Assembly: GCF_003355515.1 (NCBI RefSeq)
Contig: NZ_CP031367.1
Location: 744,001 to 808,000, forward strand
Direction: 5' to 3'
From: Aliarcobacter trophiarum LMG 25534
Lineage (GTDB): Bacteria; Campylobacterota; Campylobacteria; Campylobacterales; Arcobacteraceae
DNA: 64,000 bases
Below are positions 41,489 through 52,554 of the stretch, piece after piece (the stretch's first letter is position 1; each line of letters starts with the position of its first letter). A program made the position numbers and the translations under genes. The notes below the pieces were generated by a model. The model did not search any database. It was given only the letters and a program-made list of their open reading frames with translations, and was not told where the DNA came from.

Positions 41489-43363
41489 TTAACTCTCTAC
41501 ATAATTTTTAAGATTTTTTCCAACTTTTGGGTGTTTTAGTTTTTTAATAGCACTTGATTCAATCTGTCTTACTCTCTCTCTTGTAACAGAAAGCTCTTTT
41601 CCAATCTCTTCTAGAGTTCTATCACTAGCATCTTCCATAAGTCCAAATCTCATTCTGATTACTGCTTGTTCTCTCTCATTTAATTGCCCTAAAATTTGGT
41701 CAATTTGCCCTTGTAAATCCTCTTTCATAATGTTGTCAATTGGAGTTGGAGCTTTCTCATCTGGTACAAAATCTCCAAATTTACCATCATCATCGCTTCC
41801 TATTGGAGCTTCAAGTGAAACTGGCTCTTTTGTGATTTTAATTACTTGTTTTACTTTATCAACAGGTAATCCAACCTCTTTTGCAATCTCTTCAACATCT
41901 GGCTCTTTACCATTTTCTTGAATACCTTTTCTAATGATTTTATTTATTCTATTAATAGTTTCAATCATATGAATAGGAATTCGTATAGTTCTTGCTTGAT
42001 CAGCAATTGCTCTAGAAATAGCTTGTCTGATCCACCAAGTTGCATATGTAGAGAATTTATAACCTTTTTTATACTCAAACTTATCAACAGCTTTCATAAG
42101 TCCGATATTTCCCTCTTGAATTAAATCAAGAAATGCTAAACCTCTATTTGTGTATCTTTTTGCAATAGATACAACAAGTCTAAGATTTGATTTTGCCATT
42201 CTATCTTTTGAAGTATCAGTTATTCTTTTTCCTCTTTTTATCTGTTCCAAAACTGCTTTTAACTCTTCAGGAGTTAAGTCAAAACCATCTTTAGAAGCTT
42301 CTGCTGTTTGGAAAAGTTTTTTTATCTCCATATAAGTTCCTACCATTGTCGCTTCTGGAACCATTGAAGTTATTTGAGCTTTTGATAGATTTATGATATT
42401 TTCCAAAATTTTTTGGTGATTTTTTTGTAAAGTTTCATTAAAAAGTGGAAGTTTATACTCTAATCTTTTTAGTTCACTATCAAAACCAACATCAGATTTT
42501 AAAGATGTTTCCATAGCTTTTACTATTTCAGTTATAAGTTTTGAAGTAGGTCCTAAATCAAGTAGTGCATCTTTTAGTAATCTCTTTTTAAATGCAGTAG
42601 CTAAGTCAAAAGTCATAATATCAACTTCATCATCAGATTTAGCTACCTCTTTTGTTTGAAATTTTAACCACTCTTTTTTTGTTTTTTCTAGGTTTTTGAA
42701 AGCTTCAATTATAACTTGAGCTCTTTTGTCTAGTTTTTTTTGTTTTGCACCTGAAAGCTTCTTTTCATCATCTTCAGCATCAAAAGGTTCTTCATCTTCA
42801 TACTCTTCAATCTCTTCTTCTTCCTCTTCTTCTTCATTGTCATCATCGAAGTTTTTGAATAGCTCTTTTACTTTTCTCTCTCTATTTACAAGTGGTTCTT
42901 TATACTCTAAAATAAAGTCTATAAGATAAGGAACATAACAAATGGCATCAAGAATAATATCTTCACCCATTTCAATTCTTTTAGAAATTTCAATCTCTTC
43001 ATCTTTTGTTAAAAGTGGAATTTGTCCCATTTCTCTAAGATACATTCTTACAGGTGAATCTGATCTTGACCATTCAAGTAGCTCTTTATTTTTTAATAAA
43101 TCAAACTCATCATCTTCTGCTTCAATTAGTTTTTCTCTTTGTTCTTTTCTTTTTTTTGCTTCTTCGTCATTTAGAAGTTTTGCTTGTTCTTGAGAGCTTA
43201 TAACTTTTACATTATAAAGTTGAACAAGGGCAAGGATTTTTTTAATAGTTGCACCTGTTGGAGCTTTTGGAAAAATTTTTATAATTTTTTCATAAGTTAA
43301 GATAGAGTCCTTGTACTCTTTTATTAACTGCTCAATAGTTTTATTTATGTCTTTTGTACTCAT
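41489..43363 (-). CDS. rpoD: Primary sigma factor RpoD (sigma-70)
   Basis: 624 residues. Region 1.2 motif [17 protein letters not shown], an acidic non-conserved region (about 180-205, mostly Glu/Asp), region 2 ([48 protein letters not shown]), region 3, and region 4 [22 protein letters not shown]. It directs RNA polymerase to housekeeping promoters. The Shine-Dalgarno AAGGAGG is strong but 13 bases from the ATG, with GATTT-CCT-AAATC able to fold between them. It shares a divergent promoter region with leuD. Confidence 0.97.
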   Translation of the reverse strand: MSTKDINKTIEQLIKEYKDSILTYEKIIKIFPKAPTGATIKKILALVQLYNVKVISSQEQAKLLNDEEAKKRKEQREKLIEAEDDEFDLLKNKELLEWSRSDSPVRMYLREMGQIPLLTKDEEIEISKRIEMGEDIILDAICYVPYLIDFILEYKEPLVNRERKVKELFKNFDDDNEEEEEEEEIEEYEDEEPFDAEDDEKKLSGAKQKKLDKRAQVIIEAFKNLEKTKKEWLKFQTKEVAKSDDEVDIMTFDLATAFKKRLLKDALLDLGPTSKLITEIVKAMETSLKSDVGFDSELKRLEYKLPLFNETLQKNHQKILENIINLSKAQITSMVPEATMVGTYMEIKKLFQTAEASKDGFDLTPEELKAVLEQIKRGKRITDTSKDRMAKSNLRLVVSIAKRYTNRGLAFLDLIQEGNIGLMKAVDKFEYKKGYKFSTYATWWIRQAISRAIADQARTIRIPIHMIETINRINKIIRKGIQENGKEPDVEEIAKEVGLPVDKVKQVIKITKEPVSLEAPIGSDDDGKFGDFVPDEKAPTPIDNIMKEDLQGQIDQILGQLNEREQAVIRMRFGLMEDASDRTLEEIGKELSVTRERVRQIESSAIKKLKHPKVGKNLKNYVES

Positions 43364-43425
43364 TGATTTAGGAAATCCTCCTTTTTAAATAATCGGACAT
43401 TATATCCAAATTATCTAAAGATATG

Positions 43426-43431
43426 ATTATA
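43426..43431 (-). promoter_or_regulatory. Candidate rpoD -10 box
   Basis: TATAAT on the reverse strand, about 63 nt before the rpoD ATG; another reverse TATAAT lies at 43399-43404. Confidence 0.4.
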
Positions 43432-43448
43432 ATTAACCACATAGAGTA

Positions 43449-43460
43449 TTGTTTAAACAA
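43449..43460. promoter_or_regulatory. Palindrome TTGTTTAAACAA in the rpoD/leuD divergent promoter
   Basis: A perfect 12-bp palindrome 18 bp upstream of the candidate rpoD -10 and 19 bp upstream of the leuD -10, so it covers the -35 region of both promoters. Confidence 0.45.
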
Positions 43461-43479
43461 AGTTTACTAAAAGTTAGGA

Positions 43480-43485
43480 TAAAAT
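43480..43485 (+). promoter_or_regulatory. Candidate leuD -10 box
   Basis: TAAAAT 44 nt before the leuD ATG at 43529. Confidence 0.45.
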
Positions 43486-43528
43486 TTTTGCTTGATATTT
43501 ACTGTTTAATAAAAATAAGGAATGAGAT

Positions 43529-44023
43529 ATGAGTAAAATTACAGGTAAAGTTTGGAACTTTGGTGCAAATATTGATACAGATGTTATTATAGCTGCAAGA
43601 TATTTAAATAGTTCAGACCCAGAGCACTTGGCAAAATATGTTATGGAAGATGCAGACCCAGAATTTCCAAAAAAATTAAAAAAAGGCGATATTATAGTTG
43701 CTGGAGAAAATTTTGGATGTGGTTCAAGTAGAGAACATGCTCTAATAGCTCTAAAAGCAGCGGGAGTTGCAGCTGTTGTAGCTCCTTCTTTTGCTAGAAT
43801 TTTTTATAGAAATGCTTTTAATATGGGACTTCCTATTTTTGAACTACCTGAAAGTCTTGAGATAAAAGAGGGTCAAGAGATTAGTATTGATTTAGATAAT
43901 GGAGAAATTACAAATAATAGTACAAATAAAACTTATAAATTTATAGCAATTCCTCCATTTATGCAAGAGTTAATTGCAAGTGGTGGGCTTATTAATTATG
44001 CAAAAGAAGAGATGAAAAGGTAG
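43529..44023 (+). CDS. leuD: 3-isopropylmalate dehydratase small subunit
   Basis: 164 residues, the short (archaeal/HacB-like) LeuD type. GANIDTDVIIAARYL and GENFGCGSSREHA are the swivel-domain signatures of aconitase-like small subunits. It works with LeuC (not adjacent) to isomerise 2-isopropylmalate to 3-isopropylmalate. It lies four bases before leuB, so the two leucine genes are coupled. Confidence 0.94.
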   Translation: MSKITGKVWNFGANIDTDVIIAARYLNSSDPEHLAKYVMEDADPEFPKKLKKGDIIVAGENFGCGSSREHALIALKAAGVAAVVAPSFARIFYRNAFNMGLPIFELPESLEIKEGQEISIDLDNGEITNNSTNKTYKFIAIPPFMQELIASGGLINYAKEEMKR

Positions 44024-44027
44024 ATAA

Positions 44028-45095
44028 ATGAAAAATTATAATATTTCAATAATAAAAGGTGATGGGATAGGACCAGAGATTGTAACTGAAGCTATTAAAG
44101 TATTAAATGCAGTTGCTAAAAAATGTGATTTTACTTTAAGTTATAAAGAGTATTTAATGGGTGGAATTGCTATTGATACAGTAGGAGTTCCTCTTCCAGA
44201 CGAGACAGTAAAAGGTGTTTTAGAAAGTGATGCTTGTCTATTTGGTGCTATTGGTGGAGAAAAATGGGATACACTTCCTAGAGATTTAAGACCTGAAACA
44301 GGGCTTTTGAGCTTTAGAGAGAAAATGGGTGTTTTTGCAAATTTAAGACCAGCTATTGTTTATGATGAGCTTGTAAATGCGTCTAGTTTAAAACCTGAAG
44401 TTATAAAAGGTTGCGATATTATGGTTGTTCGTGAACTTATTGGTGGTATTTACTTTGGAAAACCTAGAGAAAATGATGGGTTTAAAGCATATAATACTAT
44501 GGTTTATACAAAACCTGAAATTGAAAGAATTGCAAAAACAGCATTTGAATTGGCTTTAAAAAGGGATAAAAGAGTTTGTAGTGTAGATAAAGCAAATGTT
44601 CTTGAGGTTTCACAACTTTGGAGAGATACTGTAAACGAAGTTGCAAAATCATATCCTAGTGTTGAAGTTAGCCATATGTATGTAGATAATGCAGCTATGC
44701 AACTTGTGCGAAATCCAAAACAGTTTGATGTTATTGTAACTGGAAATATATTTGGAGATATTTTATCTGATACAGCTTCAATGGTAGTTGGTTCTATTGG
44801 ATTGTTACCATCAGCTTCAACAGGTGAGAAAACAGCAATTTATGAGCCAATTCATGGTTCAGCACCTGATATTGCAGGATTAGGGATTGCAAATCCAATA
44901 GCAACAATTTTGAGTGCAGCTATGATGTTAAAATATACATTGAATGAGGAAAAAGCTTCAGATATTATTGAAAAAGCTATTAAAGATGCACTAAAAGATG
45001 GATATAGAACAAAAGATTTAGCATCTTTTGATGCAAAAGAGGTTTTAAATTGTACTGCTATGGGAGATAAAATAGTTGAGTATATCAACAAATAA
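44028..45095 (+). CDS. leuB: 3-isopropylmalate dehydrogenase
   Basis: 355 residues. [11 protein letters not shown] at the N-terminus, [34 protein letters not shown] and [12 protein letters not shown] are the family motifs binding NAD+, substrate and Mg2+. It oxidises and decarboxylates 3-isopropylmalate in leucine synthesis. It follows leuD by four bases and precedes a DHH gene by nine. Confidence 0.97.
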   Translation: MKNYNISIIKGDGIGPEIVTEAIKVLNAVAKKCDFTLSYKEYLMGGIAIDTVGVPLPDETVKGVLESDACLFGAIGGEKWDTLPRDLRPETGLLSFREKMGVFANLRPAIVYDELVNASSLKPEVIKGCDIMVVRELIGGIYFGKPRENDGFKAYNTMVYTKPEIERIAKTAFELALKRDKRVCSVDKANVLEVSQLWRDTVNEVAKSYPSVEVSHMYVDNAAMQLVRNPKQFDVIVTGNIFGDILSDTASMVVGSIGLLPSASTGEKTAIYEPIHGSAPDIAGLGIANPIATILSAAMMLKYTLNEEKASDIIEKAIKDALKDGYRTKDLASFDAKEVLNCTAMGDKIVEYINK

Positions 45096-45104
45096 GGATC
45101 TAAA

Positions 45105-46034
45105 ATGGGTGAAAAAAAGTATAGATTAGTTACACGAAGTGATATGGATGGATTAGTTTGTGGAACTTTACTAAAATATCTTGATATTATAGATGAGATT
45201 ACTTTTGTTCATCCAAAGGATATGCAAGATGGTTTAATAGAGATTACAAATAATGATATAACAACAAACTTACCTTATGTTGAAGGTGTTTTTATGGCAT
45301 TTGACCATCACTATAGTGAAACTTTGAGAAATGAAAAAAGAGATAATCATATAATAGATCCAAAAGCACCTAGTGCTGCTCAAGTTGTTTATGACTATTA
45401 CAATGGAGATGAAGTTTTCCCAGGATATTTTACCTCTATGATGATAGGAGCAAATAAGGCTGATAGTGCAGATTTTACATATGAGGATATCGTAAATCCA
45501 AGAGCTTGGGCATTGCTTAGTTTTTTAATGGATAGTAGAACTGGATTGGGAAGATTTAGAGATTTTAGGATTTCAAACTATCAGTTAATGATGGATTTAA
45601 TTCATTACTGTGCAAGACATAATATTGACCAAATATTGGAACTTCCAGATGTAAAAGAGAGAGTTGACTTATATTTTCAATATGAAGAGCAGTTTAAAGA
45701 GCAACTTAAAAAATGTACAAAGGTTATTGGAAATCTTTTAATTATTGATTATAGAGAAGAAGAGATTATATACCCTGGAAATAGATTTATGGTATATACA
45801 CTTTTCCCAGAACAAAATATCTCTATCCATGTTTTTTATGCAAAAGATAAAGAAAAGGTAGTTTATAGCACTGGAAAATCTATTATTAATAAAACTTCAA
45901 AAACAAATATTGGTGAATTAATGCTTAAATATGATGGTGGTGGTCATGAAAAAGCTGGTGCTTGTCAAATTAATAAAAGTGAAGCAGATGAAGTTTTAGG
46001 AAAATTGGTAGAAAAGATAAATCAAGATGGCTAA
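45105..46034 (+). CDS. DHH-family phosphoesterase (exopolyphosphatase-like)
   Basis: 309 residues. TRSDMDGLVCG (the usual D-x-D-x-D-G site shortened), MAFDHHYSET with the DHH metal motif, and a C-terminal DHHA1 domain with YDGGGHEKAGACQ. The family includes oligoribonuclease/nanoRNase (NrnA), c-di-AMP phosphodiesterases and exopolyphosphatases; the substrate cannot be chosen by eye. It is co-directional with leuB nine bases upstream. Its stop overlaps the convergent HIT gene stop by 4 bp. Confidence 0.88.
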   Translation: MGEKKYRLVTRSDMDGLVCGTLLKYLDIIDEITFVHPKDMQDGLIEITNNDITTNLPYVEGVFMAFDHHYSETLRNEKRDNHIIDPKAPSAAQVVYDYYNGDEVFPGYFTSMMIGANKADSADFTYEDIVNPRAWALLSFLMDSRTGLGRFRDFRISNYQLMMDLIHYCARHNIDQILELPDVKERVDLYFQYEEQFKEQLKKCTKVIGNLLIIDYREEEIIYPGNRFMVYTLFPEQNISIHVFYAKDKEKVVYSTGKSIINKTSKTNIGELMLKYDGGGHEKAGACQINKSEADEVLGKLVEKINQDG

Positions 46035-46390
46035 AAACTTTTTTTTAGCTCATCTATAAATCTATCAAAAGAGGGTAAATGTAAAGTTGACTCTCTTTGT
46101 CTCTTTCCCCACATAGACTCTGGGAAAAAGCTATCATTTTTAAATCTTGCCATTATATGAAAATGTACATGTGGAACATAGTTTCCAAAAGATGCAATAT
46201 TTATTTTGTCTGGATTATAGTATTCAATCATCTTTTTTTCTACAATATCAAGATATTTCCAAATCTCTTGCTTTGTTTCATTATCACAATGTGAAAACTC
46301 TTTTATATTTTTATTAGTAAAAATTTTTAACCATGGAATTTCACTATTTTCTATCTCTATATTTATTAAACTATTTTTGTATATTTGCAT
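46031..46390 (-). CDS. HIT-family nucleotide-binding hydrolase
   Basis: 119 residues. HVHFHIM (about 84-90) is the histidine triad, with the central His the expected nucleophile. NxxF-type N-terminal part (FTNKNIKEFSHCDNETKQEI) matches a short HIT domain. Members hydrolyse dinucleoside polyphosphates or AMP conjugates. Convergent with the DHH gene, sharing four bases at the stops. Confidence 0.88.
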   Translation of the reverse strand: MQIYKNSLINIEIENSEIPWLKIFTNKNIKEFSHCDNETKQEIWKYLDIVEKKMIEYYNPDKINIASFGNYVPHVHFHIMARFKNDSFFPESMWGKRQRESTLHLPSFDRFIDELKKSF

Positions 46391-46608
46391 AAATTAATCC
46401 TATTAAGTATATTTTGTGAAATTATACCATATTAAACAAGCCTTAAGTAATATTTAAATACAATGCAGTTCCATTTTTTCAACCATGAAAGAAGTTTTTG
46501 TAAAATTAAATAATTTAGTTTGTATTTTACAGAGAGTTGGAAGAGTTTTATTTTAGATTTTTCCTGTTGAAAATTGGAAAAAAACACAAACAAAGAAGGA
46601 CGAGACTT
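46391..46608 (+). promoter_or_regulatory. Upstream region of the alpha ribosomal operon
   Basis: The longest gene-free stretch (218 bp). Two -10-like boxes, TACAAT at 46459-46464 and TAAAAT at 46501-46506, could start the transcript, leaving a leader of 95-140 nt before rpmJ. AGAAGGA (46594-46600) is the ribosome site. No clear S4-type leader structure was recognised. Confidence 0.4.
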
Positions 46609-46722
46609 ATGAAAGTAAGAGCTTCAGTTAAAAAAATGTGTGATAAGTGTAAAGTTATCAAACGAAGAGGTATCGTAAGAGTAATCTGCGAAAACAAAAA
46701 ACATAAACAAAGACAAGGATAA
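46609..46722 (+). CDS. rpmJ: Ribosomal protein L36
   Basis: 37 residues from the ATG at 46609 with AAGGA nearby; the open frame extends 24 codons upstream but that part is not L36-like. [20 protein letters not shown] then [14 protein letters not shown]11, C14 and C27 with His32 form the zinc site of the classical C+ form. First gene of the operon rpmJ-rpsM-rpsK-rpsD-rpoA-rplQ. Confidence 0.96.
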   Translation: MKVRASVKKMCDKCKVIKRRGIVRVICENKKHKQRQG

Positions 46723-46727
46723 GACAC

Positions 46728-47096
46728 ATGGCAAGAATCGCGGGTGTTGATTTACCAAATAAAAAGAGAATGGAGTATGCTTTAACATACATCTTTGGAA
46801 TTGGATTACATAATTCAAGATTAATTTTAAATGCAACTGGAATTGATTTAAATAAAAGAGCATTTGAATTAACAGAAGACGAAGCAGCTCTAATTAGAAA
46901 AGAGATTCAAGAAAACTATCTTGTTGAAGGGGATCTTAGAAAAAAAGTTGCTATGGATATTAAATCTTTAATGGATTTAGGTTCATATAGAGGATTAAGA
47001 CACAGAAAAGGTTTACCTTGTAGAGGGCAAAAGACTAAAACTAATGCACGAACAAGAAAAGGTAAAAAGAAAACTATTGGTGCAGCGAGTAAATAA
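46728..47096 (+). CDS. rpsM: Ribosomal protein S13
   Basis: 122 residues. [20 protein letters not shown] at the N-terminus and a C-terminal [21 protein letters not shown]-type basic tail contact the head of the 30S subunit and P-site tRNA. Five bases after rpmJ, ten before rpsK. Confidence 0.98.
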   Translation: MARIAGVDLPNKKRMEYALTYIFGIGLHNSRLILNATGIDLNKRAFELTEDEAALIRKEIQENYLVEGDLRKKVAMDIKSLMDLGSYRGLRHRKGLPCRGQKTKTNARTRKGKKKTIGAASK

Positions 47097-47105
47097 GGAT
47101 AGATA

Positions 47106-47498
47106 ATGGCAAAAAGAAAAGTTACTAGAAAAAAAATTGTAAGAAAAAATATTGCTGACGGTATCGTTCATATAGCTGCAAGTTTTAACAATACAATGGT
47201 TACAGTTACAGATAACATGGGAAATGCAATAGCATGGTCAAGTGCTGGAAACTTAGGGTTTAAAGGTTCTAAAAAATCAACTCCATTTGCGGCTCAAGCT
47301 GCGGTTGAAGATGCTATGGCAAAAGCAATGGAACATGGTATTAAAAATGTAGGAATTAAAATTCAAGGTCCTGGTTCTGGAAGAGATACTGCTGTTAAAT
47401 CAGTTGGTGCTATTAACGGGATTAGAGTTACTTGGTTAAAAGATGTTACACCATTAGCACACAATGGTTGTAGACCTCCTAAAAGAAGAAGAGTGTAA
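47106..47498 (+). CDS. rpsK: Ribosomal protein S11
   Basis: 130 residues. [21 protein letters not shown] and the C-terminal [12 protein letters not shown] are diagnostic. S11 shapes the 30S platform at the Shine-Dalgarno helix. Between rpsM and rpsD with ten-base gaps and an AAGGA-type ribosome site. Confidence 0.98.
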   Translation: MAKRKVTRKKIVRKNIADGIVHIAASFNNTMVTVTDNMGNAIAWSSAGNLGFKGSKKSTPFAAQAAVEDAMAKAMEHGIKNVGIKIQGPGSGRDTAVKSVGAINGIRVTWLKDVTPLAHNGCRPPKRRRV

Positions 47499-47508
47499 GG
47501 AGTAAAAT

Positions 47509-48135
47509 ATGGCAAGATATAGAGGACCAGTAGAAAAAATCGAAAGAAGACTTGAAGCAGACCTTGGTTTAAAAGGTGAGAGAAGACTTTCAGGTAAAAG
47601 TGCTTTAGAAAAAAGACCATTTGCTCCAGGACAACATGGACAAAGAAGAACTAAGATTTCTGAGTATGGATTACAGTTAAGAGAGAAACAAAAAGTTAAA
47701 TTTATGTATGGTATTTCTGAGAGACAATTCTCTAACTACTTTAAAGAAGCAGTAAGAAGAGAAGGAAATACAGGATCTATTCTTATTACTTTAATTGAAC
47801 AAAGATTAGATAATGTTGTTTACAGAATGGGATTTGCAACAACTAGAGCATTTGCTAGACAAATAACAACTCATGGACACATCTTAGTAGATGGTAAAAA
47901 AGTTGATATTCCTTCTTATTTAGTAAAAGCTGGACAAAAAATCGAAATTAGAGAAAAATCTAAAAATAATCCACAAATTAAAAGAGCTATTGAGCTTACA
48001 AATCAAACTGGAATGGTTGATTGGGTAAATGTGGATAAAGATAAAGTATTTGGAATTTTCACAAGAGTACCAGCTAGAGAAGAAGTTGTTATTCCTGTAG
48101 AAGAGAGATTAATTGTTGAGTTATACTCTAAATAA
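47509..48135 (+). CDS. rpsD: Ribosomal protein S4
   Basis: 208 residues. [20 protein letters not shown] at the N-terminus lacks the zinc cysteines of some S4 proteins; [20 protein letters not shown] is the S4 RNA-binding domain. It starts 30S assembly and in many bacteria represses this operon. Next gene rpoA starts 16 bases on. Confidence 0.98.
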   Translation: MARYRGPVEKIERRLEADLGLKGERRLSGKSALEKRPFAPGQHGQRRTKISEYGLQLREKQKVKFMYGISERQFSNYFKEAVRREGNTGSILITLIEQRLDNVVYRMGFATTRAFARQITTHGHILVDGKKVDIPSYLVKAGQKIEIREKSKNNPQIKRAIELTNQTGMVDWVNVDKDKVFGIFTRVPAREEVVIPVEERLIVELYSK

Positions 48136-48151
48136 AAATAAAAGGTAGCCA

Positions 48152-49150
48152 ATGAAAAAGTTTGCAGAAACTCCGTTTTTACCAACTGAAGTTGAAATTG
48201 AAGCTATTAGTGCTAATGAAGCAAAAATTACAGCTTATCCATTTGAAGATGGATTTGCTATAACTTTGGCTCATCCGTTAAGAAGATTACTTTTAAGTTC
48301 ATCTGTTGGCTATGCACCAATCGCTGTTAAAATTGAAAGTGTTACTCATGAATTTGATTCATTAAGAGGAATGCTTGAAGATGTTGCTATGTTTGTTATT
48401 AATCTTAAAAATATGAGATTTAAAATAAATGGTGATAAAAATCAAGTTTCTGTTGAGTACTCTTTTAGTGGACCAAGAGATATTAAAGGTAGTGATTTAA
48501 TAAATTCTGAAGTTGATGTAGTATCAACTGATGAACACTTAGCAACTATCAATAGTGACTGTAACTTGAACTTTACAGTTATTATTCAAAAAGGTATTGG
48601 ATATATGCCTTCTGAAGACATTAGAGATATTGTAGGACCTGATTTTATACCAATAGATGCTTTTTTTACACCAGTTAAAAAAGTGGTTTATAATATTGAA
48701 AAGATGTTAGTTGAAGACAATCCAAACTATGAAAAAGCTGTATTTAATGTAGTTACAAATGGACAAATTAGTCCAATCACTGCATTTAAAGAAGCAGTTA
48801 GTGTTATGTATTCGCAAATGTCAGTATTTAATAAAGTTTTTGATTTATCAGAGGTATCAATTAATGATTCGAGTGATGATAGTGTTGAATTAAAAGATTT
48901 AATTGTAAAAATTGAAGATTTAAACTTAACTGCTAGAAGTTATAATGCTTTGGATAGAAACGGAATTAAATATTTAGGTGAGTTAGTACTTATGAGTGAA
49001 GTTGAAGTTAAAAATATAAAAAATCTTGGAACAAAATCTTATAATGAAATAGCTGAAAAGTTAGAATCATTAGGTTATCCAGTTGAAAATACACTTCCAG
49101 AAAATATTGCTTCTTCTTTAAGAAGAAAATTAGAGCAATTAAAAGCATAA
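48152..49150 (+). CDS. rpoA: RNA polymerase alpha subunit
   Basis: 332 residues. EDGFAITLAHPLRRLLLSS is the assembly motif of the N-terminal domain. The C-terminal domain (about 245-330, LTARSYNALDRNGIKYLGEL, then IKNLGTKSYNEIAEKLES) is complete and can contact UP elements and activators. Ribosome site AAAGGTAG. Confidence 0.98.
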   Translation: MKKFAETPFLPTEVEIEAISANEAKITAYPFEDGFAITLAHPLRRLLLSSSVGYAPIAVKIESVTHEFDSLRGMLEDVAMFVINLKNMRFKINGDKNQVSVEYSFSGPRDIKGSDLINSEVDVVSTDEHLATINSDCNLNFTVIIQKGIGYMPSEDIRDIVGPDFIPIDAFFTPVKKVVYNIEKMLVEDNPNYEKAVFNVVTNGQISPITAFKEAVSVMYSQMSVFNKVFDLSEVSINDSSDDSVELKDLIVKIEDLNLTARSYNALDRNGIKYLGELVLMSEVEVKNIKNLGTKSYNEIAEKLESLGYPVENTLPENIASSLRRKLEQLKA

Positions 49151-49164
49151 ATTAAGGGTTTAAG

Positions 49165-49515
49165 ATGAGACATAAGCACGGTTATAGAAAGTTAAATAGA
49201 ACTTCTGCTCATAGAAAAGCATTGTTAAAAAATTTAGCTATTGCAATTATTGAGAGAGAAAAAATTGAAACAACTGTTCCAAAAGCAAAAGAGTTAAAAA
49301 GATATATAGAAAAATTAGTAACATCTGCAAGAAATGCTGATTTAAATACACATAGATATGTATTTGCAGCATTACAAAGCAAAGAAGCTACTAAAAAATT
49401 AATAAATGAAATAGCACCAAAATACGAAGGTAGAAATGGTGGTTATACATCTATTATTAAAACTAGAATTAGAAAAGGTGATGCTACTCCAATGGCATTT
49501 ATATCTTTCATCTAA
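49165..49515 (+). CDS. rplQ: Ribosomal protein L17
   Basis: 116 residues. [20 protein letters not shown] is diagnostic; [15 protein letters not shown]-type motif near the end. Last gene of the alpha operon; a strong terminator begins seven bases after the stop. Confidence 0.98.
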   Translation: MRHKHGYRKLNRTSAHRKALLKNLAIAIIEREKIETTVPKAKELKRYIEKLVTSARNADLNTHRYVFAALQSKEATKKLINEIAPKYEGRNGGYTSIIKTRIRKGDATPMAFISFI

Positions 49516-49521
49516 TCTTTC

Positions 49522-49549
49522 AAGGGATAGGAAACTATCCCTTTTTTTT
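49522..49549 (+). terminator. Terminator of the ribosomal operon
   Basis: AAGGGATAG (49522-49530), GAAA tetraloop, CTATCCCTT (49535-49543), then a run of T to 49549. Confidence 0.95.
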
Positions 49550-49672
49550 ACTCTACAAAACTAACATATTTTTAAAAAAATAACTATATAAAATCCACTT
49601 ACACCTTTTTTAAACTAAATTTTGGTAAAATCAGGCGTTTATTATACCTAGAAATCTTAGGAGAACCAGTTT

Positions 49673-51031
49673 ATGACTTTAAAAGAAGCATTAAAATTAA
49701 ATAGTGAAGATATAGAAAAATTAAAAGAAGATTTAAAAATAAAGATTAAAAATAGTGGTGTTGGTGCTTATATTGAGCAGATAGAAAATAAAGAGATAAG
49801 TAGTTCTGGAAATGGGGTTCCCATAGCTATTAAAAATAATATAAATGTTAAAAATTGGGAGCTTGATTGCTCTAGTAATATTTTAAAAGGGTATATCTCT
49901 CCTTTTAATGCAACAGTTGTTGAAAAATTACAAAGTGCTGGTTTAAGCCCTTTTGGACTTACAAATATGGATGAGTTTGCCATGGGAAGTTCAACAGAAA
50001 GTTCATCTTATGGTAAAACATTAAATCCTATTGACAATACAAGAATTCCTGGTGGAAGTAGTGGAGGAAGTGCTGCTGCTGTTGCTGCTGGAATAGCTAT
50101 TGCTGCACTTGGAACAGATACAGGGGGAAGTATTAGGCAACCTGCAGCTTATTGTGGTGTTGTTGGAATGAAACCAACTTATGGAAGAGTTTCTAGATAT
50201 GGTATTGCTGCTTACTCATCATCTTTAGATCAATGTGGACCAATAACTCAAAATGTTGAAGATGCAGCTATTTTATACGATATAATAGCTGGTTATGATG
50301 AAAAAGATTCAACTAGTGCAAATATTCCTTATACAAAAATTACTCCAAATTTAAATAGCAATAAAAAATTTACTATTGCTGTAATTGATAATTTTGTAGC
50401 TCAAGCTTCTAATGAAATACAAACTGCCTTTAATAAAGCAGTTGAACTTTTAAAAGAGCAAGGTCATAAAATTGTTCATACAAATATGATAGACACAAAT
50501 AAGATAATCTCTACATACTATATAATATCAAGTGCAGAAGCAAGTGCAAATTTAGCTAGATTTGATGGTGTTAGATATGGGGCTAGAAAAGGTGACGGAA
50601 ATTTAAAAGATATGTATGTAGATACAAAAACAGAAGGTTTTGGATATGAAGTCAAAAAAAGAGTTATGGTAGGCTCATTTGTATTAAGCTCTGGATATTA
50701 TGATGCTTATTATATAAAAGCACAAAAAGTAAGAAGCCTTATTAAAGCTGAATTTGATAAAATTTTTGAGAATTCTGATTTGATTTTATCACCAGTTGCT
50801 CCAACAACTGCACCAAAATTTGGCTCATATTCAAATGCTTTAGAGATGTATTTAGCTGATATATACACAATTGGAGTAAATTTATCAGGTCTTCCAGCTA
50901 TTAGTTTACCCGTTGCAAAAGACAAAGAAGGACTTCCAATAGGACTTCAATTAATCGCAAATAGTTATGAGGAACAAACTCTGTTTGATGGTGCTTTATC
51001 TATGGAAAAAGCTGTTAAGTATATAAAATAA
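49673..51031 (+). CDS. gatA: Aspartyl/glutamyl-tRNA amidotransferase subunit A
   Basis: 452 residues. Amidase signature from GGSSGGSAAAVAAGIA through GTDTGGSIRQPAAYCGVVG, with the Lys-cisSer-Ser triad (Lys in PIAIKNNINV). It releases ammonia from glutamine for the transamidation of Glu-tRNA-Gln and Asp-tRNA-Asn with GatB/GatC, which are elsewhere. Ribosome site TAGGAG. guaB follows 16 bases later. Confidence 0.96.
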   Translation: MTLKEALKLNSEDIEKLKEDLKIKIKNSGVGAYIEQIENKEISSSGNGVPIAIKNNINVKNWELDCSSNILKGYISPFNATVVEKLQSAGLSPFGLTNMDEFAMGSSTESSSYGKTLNPIDNTRIPGGSSGGSAAAVAAGIAIAALGTDTGGSIRQPAAYCGVVGMKPTYGRVSRYGIAAYSSSLDQCGPITQNVEDAAILYDIIAGYDEKDSTSANIPYTKITPNLNSNKKFTIAVIDNFVAQASNEIQTAFNKAVELLKEQGHKIVHTNMIDTNKIISTYYIISSAEASANLARFDGVRYGARKGDGNLKDMYVDTKTEGFGYEVKKRVMVGSFVLSSGYYDAYYIKAQKVRSLIKAEFDKIFENSDLILSPVAPTTAPKFGSYSNALEMYLADIYTIGVNLSGLPAISLPVAKDKEGLPIGLQLIANSYEEQTLFDGALSMEKAVKYIK

Positions 51032-51035
51032 TTGA

Positions 51036-52493
<1,458 letters not shown>

Positions 52494-52520
52494 GAAATAG
52501 ATTAATCTTTTAATTTTAAA

Positions 52521-52550
52521 AAGCCTAGATATTTTATCTAGGCTTTTTTA
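52521..52550. terminator. Bidirectional terminator after guaB
   Basis: AAGCCTAGAT (52521-52530), loop ATTTT, ATCTAGGCTT (52536-52545), with an A tract before and a T tract after, so it works for guaB and for the convergent AI-2E family gene. Confidence 0.92.
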
Positions 52551-52554
52551 TTTT

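Noticed and set aside
41730-43193. Several open frames opposite rpoD
   Set aside because: Ser/Phe-rich shadows of the Glu/Lys-rich rpoD coding strand with no ribosome sites.
46537-46608. N-terminal extension of the L36 frame
   Set aside because: The added residues are unlike L36, and the ATG at 46609 has its own ribosome site and gives the exact family length.
46391-46608. S4-type autoregulatory leader for the alpha operon
   Set aside because: No convincing pseudoknot or mimic of the S4 site could be traced by eye, and the pairing found was weak.
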